Shown here one piece after another: positions 5,829 through 11,725 of a stretch of DNA of 11,839 bases. This DNA comes from Baffinella frigidus (taxonomy: Eukaryota; Cryptophyceae; Cryptomonadales; Baffinellaceae). The notes beneath the pieces are model-generated. The model was not told where the DNA came from and ran no database searches. It was given only the letters and a program-made list of their open reading frames with translations. The stretch lies in NCBI GenBank assembly GCA_026770585.1, contig MU646680.1, positions 177,198-189,036 of the forward strand, written 5' to 3'. A program made the position numbers and the translations under genes. Position 1 is the first letter of the stretch. Each line of letters opens with the position of its first letter.

Positions 5829-6005
5829 CCATGCGAGAATGCTAGAGGGGCCTATTTAAAACCGAGATGTAGCCTGTGTGTGGTAACTTTCATTGCTTTT
5901 GGAGCCATTCTAGGCGAAATTAGCCCAGACGCGAGGTTGGAACACCCTATCCTGGTGTGTTCACAACCCAACATGTACACAGGCCCCTCTTGCATTCTCG
6001 AGTGG
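5829..6005. repeat. Inverted repeat E19, 177 bp
   Basis: CCATGCGAGAATGCTAGAGG (5829-5848) pairs with the right arm AGGCCCCTCTTGCATTCTCG and following bases (to 6005). The apical part contains GAACACC and GGTGTGTTC as a small stem. TTTGGAGCCATTCTAGG resembles TTGGAGCCATTTCAC inside E18. Confidence 0.72.
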
Positions 6006-6063
6006 ACCAACAGAGGTTATATTCCTGCTCCTTCCACAGAGAGACCTTCGAGGCCTCTCTTTT

Positions 6064-6190
6064 GGTTGCCCCCCCTACTTTAATAGCTTAACAGGTTGCC
6101 CCCCCTACTTTAATAAGGTTGCCCCCCCTACTTTAATAGGTTAACGGACTGAAGGTTGCCCCCCCTACTTCAATAGGTTAACGGACTGAA
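6064..6190. repeat. Tandem repeat with C7 tracts, four units
   Basis: Units start at 6064, 6094, 6117 and 6154, all with GGTTGCCCCCCCTACTTTAA. The last two are 37 bp and end GGTTAACGGACTGAA; the first two are shortened to 30 and 23 bp. The sequence between units is shared, so the short units look like deletions of the 37-bp form. Confidence 0.92.
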
Positions 6191-6203
6191 AACTGGGTGG
6201 TGA

Positions 6204-6341
6204 GGCCTACGGTATTGACTACGGTAGGCCGTAGGGGGGCAGGGGGGCTCCTACGAGAACCCCATATGTCCCTACGGTATTACCTACCTAGGTGCTATGG
6301 TTCAGTATATTTCCGAAACCCCTTCGTAGTCCGCTGTGTGC
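6204..6341. repeat. Second copy of the 4000-4108 segment
   Basis: ACTACGGTAGGCCGTAGGGG, then CTCCTACGAG and finally CCGAAACCCCTTCGTAGTCC with GCTGTGTG follow the same order as 4000-4108. GGCCTAC and GTAGGCC (6203-6231) form a small stem. A second arm pairing with the right end, as at 3949, is not present here. Confidence 0.6.
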
Positions 6342-6356
6342 CACGCCAGAGCCTTG

Positions 6357-6415
6357 GAAGGGGTCGCCAAAAGTCAATTCCCCTTGAAGGCAGTGGTTTT
6401 AAAAAGTCAAAACCC
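6357..6415. repeat. Inverted partner of 9348-9414
   Basis: GGAAGGGGTCGCCAAAAGTC and the following GAAGGCAGT and AAAAGTCAA match the reverse complement of 9348-9414. This explains why open frames over both sites share the peptide GRGRQKS. It is a dispersed repeat, not a gene. Confidence 0.7.
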
Positions 6416-6430
6416 GCTTCCAGACGCGGT

Positions 6431-6574
6431 TTAAAAAAAATTACCCCCTCCTCCACTCAGGCGTGGTGGTGCAGGAACCTGGAGGAGGTATTGGAAGACG
6501 CGATCCATGCCGTGGTGCCGGCGGTATTGCTCCATGTCCCTCACCGGGTCCCCCGTCTCCGCTGGCGCCTCCTG
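6431..6574 (-). CDS. Exon-like frame, copy 1 (47 codons), unrecognised
   Basis: On the minus strand, after the sequence CCCTAACAG (an acceptable 3' splice site), an open frame reads QEAPAETGDPVRDMEQYRRH then HGMDRVFQYLLQVPAPPRLS and GGGGNFF before TAA (6433-6431). An in-frame stop lies directly upstream, so as a coding segment it would have to be an exon or begin at the internal ATG. The first 19 or so residues recur in copy 2 (6722-6817) with conservative changes. I do not recognise it. It could be a duplicated exon remnant or a chance frame. Confidence 0.28.
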   Translation of the reverse strand, partial: QEAPAETGDPVRDMEQYRRHHGMDRVFQYLLQVPAPPRLSGGGGNFF

Positions 6575-6575
6575 T

Positions 6576-6757
6576 TAGGGTTTGTTGGAGGTTTGGGGTT
6601 AGGGTTGAGGGGTAGGGTTTGTTGGGGGTTCGGGTTTAGGGTTGAGGGGTAGGGTCTGTTGGGGGTCGGGGACACCCTGGCAGGGTTTAGGGGTTAGGGG
6701 TTGGGGTTCAGGGGCAAGGGGTTACAGCGGTACTGGTCCAGGGTCCAGGGTCCAGGG
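6576..6757 (+). repeat. Degenerate telomere-like array 3
   Basis: TTTAGGG, TTGGGG and TTCAGGGG variants are interspersed with an approximately 36-bp duplicated segment containing GAGGGGTAGGGT and TGTTGGGGGT. Near the end there are three GGTCCAG heptamers (about 6736-6757). Confidence 0.8.
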
Positions 6758-6817
6758 TTGACGAATGTAGTGCTCTATGTCCCTGAGCGGGTCCCCCGTC
6801 GCTGCTGGCGCCTCCTG
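6722..6817 (-). pseudogene. Exon-like frame, copy 2 (partial duplicate of 6431-6574)
   Basis: After CCCTTACAG the minus strand reads QEAPAATGDPLRDIEHYIRQ and then runs into the GGTCCAG array, giving PWTLDPGPVPL and a stop at 6724-6722. The homology to copy 1 covers 6771-6826 of the plus strand and is lost after the tyrosine codon. Differences are V/L, M/I, E/A and Q/H plus a silent Ala change. Confidence 0.35.
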
Positions 6818-6819
6818 TA

Positions 6820-6864
6820 AGGGTTTAGGCTTCAGGGTTTAGGGTGTTTAGGGTGTAGGGTTCA
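6820..6864 (+). repeat. Short telomere-like array 4
   Basis: TTTAGG, TTCAGGG, TTTAGGG and TGTTTAGGG units form a degenerate tract next to copy 2 of the exon-like frame. Confidence 0.75.
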
Positions 6865-6892
6865 GCTGTGCACCCGTTTTCCCGTGTACCAT

Positions 6893-7058
6893 GGGTGCAG
6901 TGCAACGCACAGGAGACGTTCTAGCTCTGCCACAGTCGGGTTGGCTGACTTATATCAAGTTGACATGCTGGGGTTGCGGTACAAATCCGTCATTTTTGCA
7001 GCGGAAACGAGCCCAGGCTCACCAAATCGGTGCGCCCAAACAGACGGAGACAGAGCTA
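6893..7058. repeat. Dispersed repeat, copy B (partner at 2987-3176)
   Basis: It begins GTGCAGTGCAACGCA, as copy A does with GCTGTGCAACGCA. It lacks about 40 bp present in copy A, then aligns without gaps over 126 bp. It lies in a 94-codon frame (6891-7175) that I regard as incidental. Confidence 0.75.
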
Positions 7059-7366
7059 GACGGTCCACCCGCTACCACTCCCCGCTCAGGCGCAGCTCTT
7101 GCAAGGTGCTTTGCACACATGAACGCCCTGCAGTGTTCCGCTCCGGCCGGCCGCATCGCCCCCCGCGGGCTGTGATGGTGGTGAGAGCACAGGCCCCGCT
7201 CTCACAAAGCTTGCTTGCCCCTGACAGAAACAGGGCGGAGCAGGTAGGGAGCAGCCAGCTCGGGGGCAAGTCAGTGAAAAGCATAGCGCAAGTCTGAAGG
7301 GAGCGAGCAAGGCCCCCTCCCCCCACATCCTCTCCTAAATTGAATTCAAGTAGAGGTGAATCTGGT
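7059..7366. other. GC-rich spacer with a hairpin
   Basis: GTGAGAGC (7181-7188) and GCTCTCAC (7198-7205) form a perfect 8-bp stem with a 9-nt loop. Several overlapping open frames exist on both strands, none with a recognisable family or a clear advantage over its shadows. No tRNA fold was found. Confidence 0.4.
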
Positions 7367-7498
7367 TCATGGGTGGTGGCGTCTTCGTCCGTCCACGGGA
7401 CTACTTTCAACGGCTGGAAGATGCAAGGGCGCGGGCGCGGGGAGCACCTCGCTGTACACAACATCCGCCTTCCCCGCGCCGTTCGCCCCCTCGACCAT
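7367..7498 (-). pseudogene. Small frame with a P-loop-like motif, possible gene remnant
   Basis: The minus-strand frame from the ATG at 7498 to TGA at 7369-7367 reads MVEGANGAGKADVVYSEVLP followed by an Ala/Pro/Arg-rich tail. GANGAGK resembles the Walker A loop GxxGxGK(S/T), preceded by a hydrophobic strand as expected, but Ala replaces the Ser/Thr that contacts phosphate and no Walker B follows. The frame is open 11 codons further upstream (RPNDQPRFE). It could be a decayed NTPase exon or coincidence, and a longer frame overlaps it. Confidence 0.2.
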
Positions 7499-7928
7499 CT
7501 CAAATCGCGGTTGGTCGTTGGGACGTCAAAGTTGCCAGGGGGTTGACTTTTGAAAATTCGAATTGCGAAATTGCCGGAAATCCAAAGATGCTTTTGAAAA
7601 TCGAGTTCATTGAGCGAACGGAGAGGGGGGGGGTCCGTCTACTCCGCCCACCGTTCTCTCGAAACGACGCAGCAATGAGCGGGAAGTGCACAGATGGCTC
7701 ATGCGCCTTTGTCCCCTCCAGCGGCACCGCAGGAAAACCGAACCCCCTCAACACAACTCCGTCTCACTCCCCCAAACCATTACAGACTAGAATCGCACAT
7801 ACGACGCCGCCTCGCTACGGAGGTGCCTCGCTCACGATTTTCTGATGAGCTGGCCCACCTCCGTGCCTCTTCAATGATTTAGGGGTTCTTTTTCCGGGTC
7901 CCCTGTAGGACCGTCGTCCTACTGGTTA
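7499..7928. other. Spacer, no gene called
   Basis: Unassigned DNA. GGTTGACTTTTGAAAATTCG near 7542 resembles GGTTGACTTTTGAAAGCAAC at 9355. Overlapping open frames up to 158 codons show no recognisable domain. Confidence 0.35.
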
Positions 7929-7973
7929 ACCCCAAACCCCAAATAAACCCTAAACCCTAAACCCAAACCCTGG
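7929..7973 (-). repeat. Telomere-like array 5 (C-rich on + strand)
   Basis: CCCCAAA and CCCTAAA units, six in all, run in C-rich orientation, opposite to the arrays at 6576-6864. Confidence 0.88.
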
Positions 7974-8064
7974 ACCAGGTGGCAGGGTAGGTGGCGCGGA
8001 TGGGGAGGGCAAGGTGCTGGTGTACTCTCGCGCTGCCTGCGGGCTATGCTGGGTCTGCAGGTTT

Positions 8065-8215
8065 CCACCAGCCCTCACGATTGGACCAAATCGTCGATTT
8101 TAGCTTGTAGATTAACCCTTGATTTATTCTTGCAGAGACCCCGGATCTGGGGTCTCTGCAAGGGTAAATCTCAAGTCTAAAATCGATGATTTGGTCCAAC
8201 CGGGAGGGTTGGTGG
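8065..8215. mobile_element. Fold-back element E9, 151 bp
   Basis: The left end CCACCAGCCCTCACGATTGG pairs with the right end, whose complement begins CCACCAACCCTCCCGGTTGG. Pairing runs through ACCAAATCGTCGATTTTAG to the tip, where CTTGCAGAGACCCC (8129-8142) and its exact complement (8149-8162) enclose GGATCT. The left arm has an extra ~10 bp. The terminal CCACCAGCCCTC is shared with E10. Confidence 0.92.
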
Positions 8216-8337
8216 TTGGGGAAAGCAAGGTTTATTAAGTTGACAAACACCACCTTTTAGTGTATTGGGTGAGGAGCGAAACCGGAGGGCTCAAGCTGCC
8301 CGGTTCGAGTTTGGGGGTTTGGGGTCTGCAGGTTCGA
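8216..8337. other. Spacer with duplicated GGTTCGAGTTT
   Basis: GGTTCGAGTTTGGGG (8302) and GGTTCGAGTTTAGGG (8331) are direct copies that resemble a pol III B box. No A box or cloverleaf fits upstream. No gene is seen. Confidence 0.4.
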
Positions 8338-8502
8338 GTTTAGGGTTTAATAAGGTTTAGGGTTTAGGGTTTAGGGTTTCCGAATCGCGTGGCTGAGGGT
8401 TTAGGGTCCATGGTTTAGTGTTGTCGGTTTAGGTTTTAGGGTTGATGGTCTAGAGTTTAGGGTTGATGGTTTAGGGTTAGGGTTGACAGCTGAGGATTGA
8501 TG
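8338..8502 (+). repeat. Telomere-like array 6
   Basis: Canonical TTTAGGG units (8345-8380) are interrupted by CGAATCGCGTGG. Degenerate TTGATGG, TTTAGGG and TTTAGTG units follow to about 8502. Confidence 0.88.
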
Positions 8503-8541
8503 GTTGCCATGCAAGATGCGAGATGTTACTTGTAGGTACAC

Positions 8542-8690
8542 GCCAAAAGTGAACACGGTTCCGGGTCTGAACACTCCACAAGTTCATCTCCACAAAAGAA
8601 TTAATTAATTGCTTTTGGCGTAACGAAATTTACCACACAAATGCTCTACTATTACTTTTACGAGCGAATCGTGTAGTATTTTTGGGGGGC
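8542..8690. repeat. Hairpin core E4 with an unpaired right arm
   Basis: The core AAATTTACCACACAAATGC (8628-8646) and CGTGTAGTATTTTT (8670-8683) surround TCTACTATTACTTTTACGAG, the same apical sequence as in E1 and E5. Outside the core the arms do not pair with each other. Instead the left side forms its own stem (CGCCAAAAG at 8542 and CTTTTGGCG at 8612). It may be a chimeric or decayed copy. Confidence 0.65.
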
Positions 8691-8750
8691 TGCAGCTTCG
8701 AGCTGGGACTGACAACCTCTTGTTCGCAGATTCCAGTTCTGGATGGCGGG

Positions 8751-8847
8751 GCTAGACTACGAAGTCAAGGTGTACACCCAGCCAGATGTCATATGAAACC
8801 GGTTTAAATTTAACACTTTCTGGCAATGAAATCTACTGCACAGAATG
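8751..8847. mobile_element. Half-copy of the E3-type fold-back (E6)
   Basis: GACTACGAAGTCAAGGTGTA, then TCATATGAAACCGGTTTAAA and GGCAATGAAATCTACTGCAC match the left side of E3 (9137-9221) and, reversed, its right arm. The copy stops at the hairpin tip (about 8847), so only one arm is present. Confidence 0.75.
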
Positions 8848-8960
8848 AGGTTTGCTCGACTACGAGGTCAAGGTGCACACCCCGCCATTGTTGACTACCA
8901 CGAAAAGAGAGGATTGCCACCAAGCACCCGCACACTGTTCACTACCATTCACCAGATCGG
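8848..8960. repeat. Repeat of the E3/E6 flanking sequence
   Basis: CTCGACTACGAGGTCAAGGT (8865-8884 region) and CACACCCCGCCATTGTTGAC repeat the sequence that precedes E6 and E3. No gene is seen. Confidence 0.6.
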
Positions 8961-9135
8961 GATATGTCACCTGTGGTAAATTTGAAATTTGATATGTCAC
9001 CTGTAGTAAATTGTCTTCGTATACGTTGTATACTTGGTGATATACGACTCTGGGTAGGTCCCTCGAGATTATCTTCTCTCTCGTGTGACCTCCCCAGTGA
9101 CATATCAAACTAGATATGTCACCTGTAGTAAATTT
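8961..9135. repeat. GATATGTCACCTGTAGTAAAT direct repeats
   Basis: GATATGTCACCTGTRGTAAA occurs at 8961, 8991 and 9113, each followed by TTT or TTG. The inverted core GTGACATATC lies at 9097-9106. Between them are GTATAC-rich hairpins (about 9019-9046). Spacing is irregular, so it is not a CRISPR array. The repeated half-motif is the GTAGTAA core of the hairpins. Confidence 0.8.
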
Positions 9136-9166
9136 CAGACTAGGTCAAGGTGCAACCCCGCCAGAT

Positions 9167-9310
9167 TTCACATGAAAACGGTTATAATTTTAAACCTTGG
9201 GAGTCAATAAAAATTACTGCACGACCGCTTTATTATTACTAATAAAGATCATGCCGTGTAGTAAATTTCATTACCCAGAAGTTTTAAATTAAAACTGTTT
9301 TCATATGAGA
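9167..9310. mobile_element. Fold-back element E3, 144 bp
   Basis: The left arm TTCACATGAAAACGGTTATA pairs with the right arm, whose complement begins TCTCATATGAAAACAGTTTT. Pairing continues to the core AAAAATTACTGCACG and CGTGTAGTAAATTT. The tip is CTTTATTATTACTAATAAAG, itself an imperfect palindrome. Confidence 0.88.
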
Positions 9311-9347
9311 TTGTTCGAGGGGGTTGATTCAACCGGGACCGCGCCTG

Positions 9348-9414
9348 AGTGCGGTGGTTGACTTTTGAAAGCAACTGCCTTGGAGAGGAAGTTGACTTTT
9401 GGCGACCCCTTCCT
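9348..9414. repeat. Inverted partner of 6357-6415
   Basis: GTGGTTGACTTTTGAAAGCA and AAGTTGACTTTTGGCGACCC form an internal direct pair (GTTGACTTTTG twice, 26 bp apart). The segment matches the reverse complement of 6357-6415. Confidence 0.7.
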
Positions 9415-9456
9415 GCAATCTGGCGTGGAAGCCCCGCCACTGTTGACCAATCTCAT

Positions 9457-9612
9457 CCAGGTATTTGTTTTAGATGGTTCGGAGTTCCTCGAATACATGA
9501 AATTTACGATAGAATTGGTCACGTCCAGGGCTGGACAAGACTGATTTGGCCAATTGTGTAGTAAATTTCGTTGATTCGGGGTAACTCCAAAGCATTTAAA
9601 TCAAATACCTGG
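9457..9612. mobile_element. Fold-back element E7, 156 bp
   Basis: CCAGGTATTTGTTTTAGATG (left) pairs with the right arm, whose complement begins CCAGGTATTTGATTTAAATG. Pairing extends about 60 bp, through TTACTACACAATTGG on the right-arm complement and the decayed TTACGATAGAATTGG on the left. The tip GTCCAGGGCTGGAC is a small hairpin. It is one of the longest and cleanest in the window. Confidence 0.9.
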
Positions 9613-9652
9613 CGGGATTAAATCCCCTCTTTTCCTGGTGCAAACCCTGACG

Positions 9653-9804
9653 GATTTCATCTCGAAAGACAACTGAACCAGTTCCCGAATTCGCGTTTTC
9701 ATTTAATTAGGAGGCCTAATTGAATTTACTATGGCCTAACTAATTTCTCCTATTCAACCTCCTATTGAAAAGGAACTGGTTCAGTTATCTTTCGTGATGA
9801 GATT
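9653..9804. mobile_element. Fold-back element E8, 152 bp
   Basis: ATTTCATCTCGAAAGACAAC followed by TGAACCAGTTCC pairs with the right arm GGAACTGGTTCAGTTATCTT and so on (to 9804). The middle has TTAATTAGGAGGCCTAATTG and TGGCCTAACTAATTTCTCCT, a part of which is repeated at 5085-5155. Confidence 0.88.
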
Positions 9805-9816
9805 AGTCTGTGGCTG

Positions 9817-9873
9817 GTTTGGGGCTCAGGGCTCAGGGTTTAGGGTCTAGGGTTTAGGGGTCGGGGTTTGGGG
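9817..9873 (+). repeat. Telomere-like array 7 (G-rich)
   Basis: GGCTCAGGG, TTTAGGG, TCTAGGG and TTTGGGG units occupy this tract. Confidence 0.85.
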
Positions 9874-9960
9874 CGTGGCTGTAAAGTTAGGGTGTGTGCC
9901 CCGCCAATCGTTACTGATAATCGCTGGGTTGTATCTATCACGCTCGGCAGGGGTTAGGGC

Positions 9961-10112
9961 TAAACCCTGAGCTCTAAACCCTAAGCTCTGCACCCTGAAC
10001 CCCAAACCCTGAACCCTGAACCCTGAACCCCAAATCCTGAACCCTGAACCATGAACCCTGAACCCCAAACCCTGAACCCCAGACCCTGAAACCCAACCCC
10101 CAAACCCTAAAC
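9961..10112 (-). repeat. Telomere-like array 8 (C-rich)
   Basis: About twenty CCCTGAA, CCCTAAA, CCCCAAA and GCTCTAAA variants run to 10112. It faces array 7 across about 90 bp, so the two arrays are head-to-head. The 90-codon minus frame over this tract is a translation of the heptamer. Confidence 0.92.
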
Positions 10113-10175
10113 AGAGCATCGATACGGATAAAACTTGGGGAGAGGCTCTCGACAGAAACGGCTACAAGGTCAGCA

Positions 10176-10292
10176 CTTATCCGGGGAAACCTATTTTTCT
10201 TTCATTTTTAGGCAACGAAAATTACTGCACAGATGTTTTACTAGTACTAGTAAGGACGAATTGTGTAGTAATTTTTGTTGCCAGGAAATGAA
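10176..10292. mobile_element. Fold-back element E2, second copy of E1, right end missing
   Basis: The left arm CTTATCCGGGGAAACCTATT and TTTCTTTCAT is identical to E1. The core GGCAACGAAAATTACTGCAC and GTGTAGTAATTTTTGTTGCC is intact. The tip reads as the reverse complement of the E1 tip, with about 7 differences in 38. The right arm stops at ATGAAAG, so the outer 25 bp have no partner. Confidence 0.88.
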
Positions 10293-10351
10293 AGAACTTT
10301 GGGCGGCCGCCTGGCTGCACCGTGTAGGTAGTTATCACATCGGTAAGCCGC

Positions 10352-10567
10352 ACACCACCACCAGCAATCAGAAGAGAACCAAATCGGGGTGGAGTTGAGT
10401 AAAATTTGTCACCAGGGATAAGCCCTCAACCAGGGATACACCCTGAGGGTTCATCCCTTGTGAAATTTACCACAGGGGGTATATCCCGATTACCCCCTGG
10501 TTTTATCCCTTGTGAAAATTACTACTGGTGGCATATCCCCATTTGGTTCTCTTCTGGTGTCTGGTGG
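10352..10567. repeat. Nested inverted repeat E12, 216 bp
   Basis: CAGAAGAGAACCAAATCGGG (left) pairs with CCCCATTTGGTTCTCTTCTG (right). Inside, GTAAAATTTGTCACCAGGGA pairs with TCCCTTGTGAAAATTAC, and TCCCTTGTGAAATTTACCAC is a further copy. GGGATACACCCTGAGGGTTC with ATCCC makes a small hairpin. AGGGAT or its complement occurs many times. Confidence 0.78.
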
Positions 10568-10655
10568 CACACGTGATTCTATAGTGTACACGTTTATCAC
10601 CCCTCAAGATTTGGGGCGCAGCGCTTTTCTCCCCCTGTATTCCGCACCCTGTGCT

Positions 10656-10937
10656 TTAATCCTGGGAATCATTCAGTTTCGATCTTTTATGGCGACGAGA
10701 ATTACCACACGTTTGCTCTACTATTACTACATGTAGCCACTCAGAACACTACAAGGAACATTCCAAAGTTGGGTATTGATTGATTTCTCCGGAAACACGC
10801 GAGAAGTCAGCAATTATTGGTCACGTTACACCGGATATCCGGGGCTGGCGTGCCTCGTAGTCTTTTCAGCGGATGATCCAGCTGTGTAGTAATTTTCGTC
10901 GCCTGAAGAGAGTAGCATTCAATGTCTCCCCGGATTA
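10656..10937. mobile_element. Fold-back element E5, interrupted by ~150 bp
   Basis: The left end TTAATCCTGGGAATC and the right end, whose complement is TAATCCGGGGAGAC, resemble the E1/E2 terminus. The core GGCGACGAGAATTACCACAC (10691-10710) pairs with GTGTAGTAATTTTCGTCGCC (10884-10903). The tip is broken after TCTACTATTACT by about 150 bp that include TTGGTCACGTTACACCGGAT (10817-10836), a relative of the palindrome at 5627, with a perfect CCGGATATCCGG. Confidence 0.8.
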
Positions 10938-11254
10938 CGCCCCCCCCTTGCTCAACGCGCATTAGGCACTTCCCCCTCGGATTTTAATATGGGTAGTGGC
11001 AGTTTCTTGAGTAGGACAACGCTGGAGCAGTCCCCATATGTTTTCCTACTCTCGCCTCAATTCTGCGCCGTGCATTTCTCTTTCGAATGAAGCCAATAAG
11101 TGTCAATAAGTGGCGTATCTACCCTTATCTTCAGTGATGACAGCCTTGGAACGCGGGGCAGATTCTGTAAACAAAGCCGTGTCCGTGAGCGCTCGGGGGT
11201 ACATTCAAGCTGCCAGGTGGAGGTGCACACGGAGAAAGCACATTCATAGTACCA
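10938..11254. other. Spacer, no gene called
   Basis: CAGATTCTGT near 11159 recalls the arm of E15 at 4359. A minus-strand frame of 130 codons (11449-11057) covers this spacer and both arms of E11. Its composition follows the hairpin and I do not call it a gene. Confidence 0.35.
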
Positions 11255-11401
11255 GGATCTGAAATCAGATGTGTAAAGCGGCTCGTTTTGGTGCAAATAA
11301 GAACACTTGAGGGGCTCATAGTCCAAAATTTGGACTTTTAGTTCCTCGAGTTTTATTATTTGTACCAGAACGAGCCGCTTTACAAATCTAATTTCAAATC
11401 C
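11255..11401. mobile_element. Fold-back element E11, 147 bp
   Basis: GGATCTGAAATCAGATGTGT and AAAGCGGCTCGTTTTGGTGC pair with the right arm (complement GGATTTGAAATTAGATTTGT and AAAGCGGCTCGTTCTGGTAC). The tip AGTCCAAAATTTGGACT is a perfect palindrome around one A. The two arms are about 85% complementary. Confidence 0.9.
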
Positions 11402-11425
11402 TCTCACTGTTGACCTGCTTGCTTC

Positions 11426-11564
11426 CACCAGCCCTCGGAGTGGGAGCAATCCGCCTTTTTAATCCCCCTGATGTGCAGCGCAGGTCGTCGGGATCCGACG
11501 CGACCTCTAGTACAAATCAGGGGTTTTGGAAAAAGGTGATTTGCTCCCACGCTGAGGGCTGGTG
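11426..11564. mobile_element. Fold-back element E10, 139 bp
   Basis: CACCAGCCCTCGGAGTGGGA pairs with the right arm, whose complement is CACCAGCCCTCAGCGTGGGA. Pairing continues through GCAAATC, CCTTTTT and CCCCTGAT. The tip contains TCGGGATCCGA. It shares the CCACCAGCCCTC terminus with E9 but not the inner arm. Confidence 0.9.
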
Positions 11565-11725
11565 AGTGTCTCTGTGCGCAGGGAGGCAGAGAGATTGATA
11601 ATTTATTGCCAAACAACCAGCGTCAGCGCCGCACATGCTACGCATTGTGCCACTTACTGTGCCCCGTGTCGGCCGCTCATACGAGCATTTTCCGGATGGA
11701 TTCTAACTTCACCTCCTACAGGAAC
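11565..11725. other. Spacer, no gene seen
   Basis: Unique-looking DNA. A 67-codon plus frame here runs into the telomere-like array and is not supported. Confidence 0.35.

Noticed and set aside
6197-6652. 151-codon plus-strand frame
   Set aside because: It joins a repeat copy, the inverted partner of 9348-9414, and telomere-like DNA. The minus-strand exon-like reading is at least as good.
2955-7175. Shared peptide KLTCWxCGT in frames at 2955-3182 and 6891-7175 as a gene family
   Set aside because: The DNA is similar, but most codon differences change the amino acid and the frames end in unrelated DNA. A non-coding dispersed repeat explains it.
8302-8345. tRNA or SINE B box (GGTTCGAGTTT twice)
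   Set aside because: No A box at a suitable distance, weak T-arm pairing and no acceptor stem.
8961-9135. CRISPR array
   Set aside because: Only three repeats with unequal spacing and one inverted half-copy, in an otherwise eukaryotic context.
9847-10119. 90-codon minus-strand frame rich in GFRVQGLGF
   Set aside because: Translation of the telomere-like heptamer.
11057-11449. 130-codon minus-strand frame
   Set aside because: A large part of it lies in E11, both arms of which are coded as unrelated peptide. No domain is recognised.
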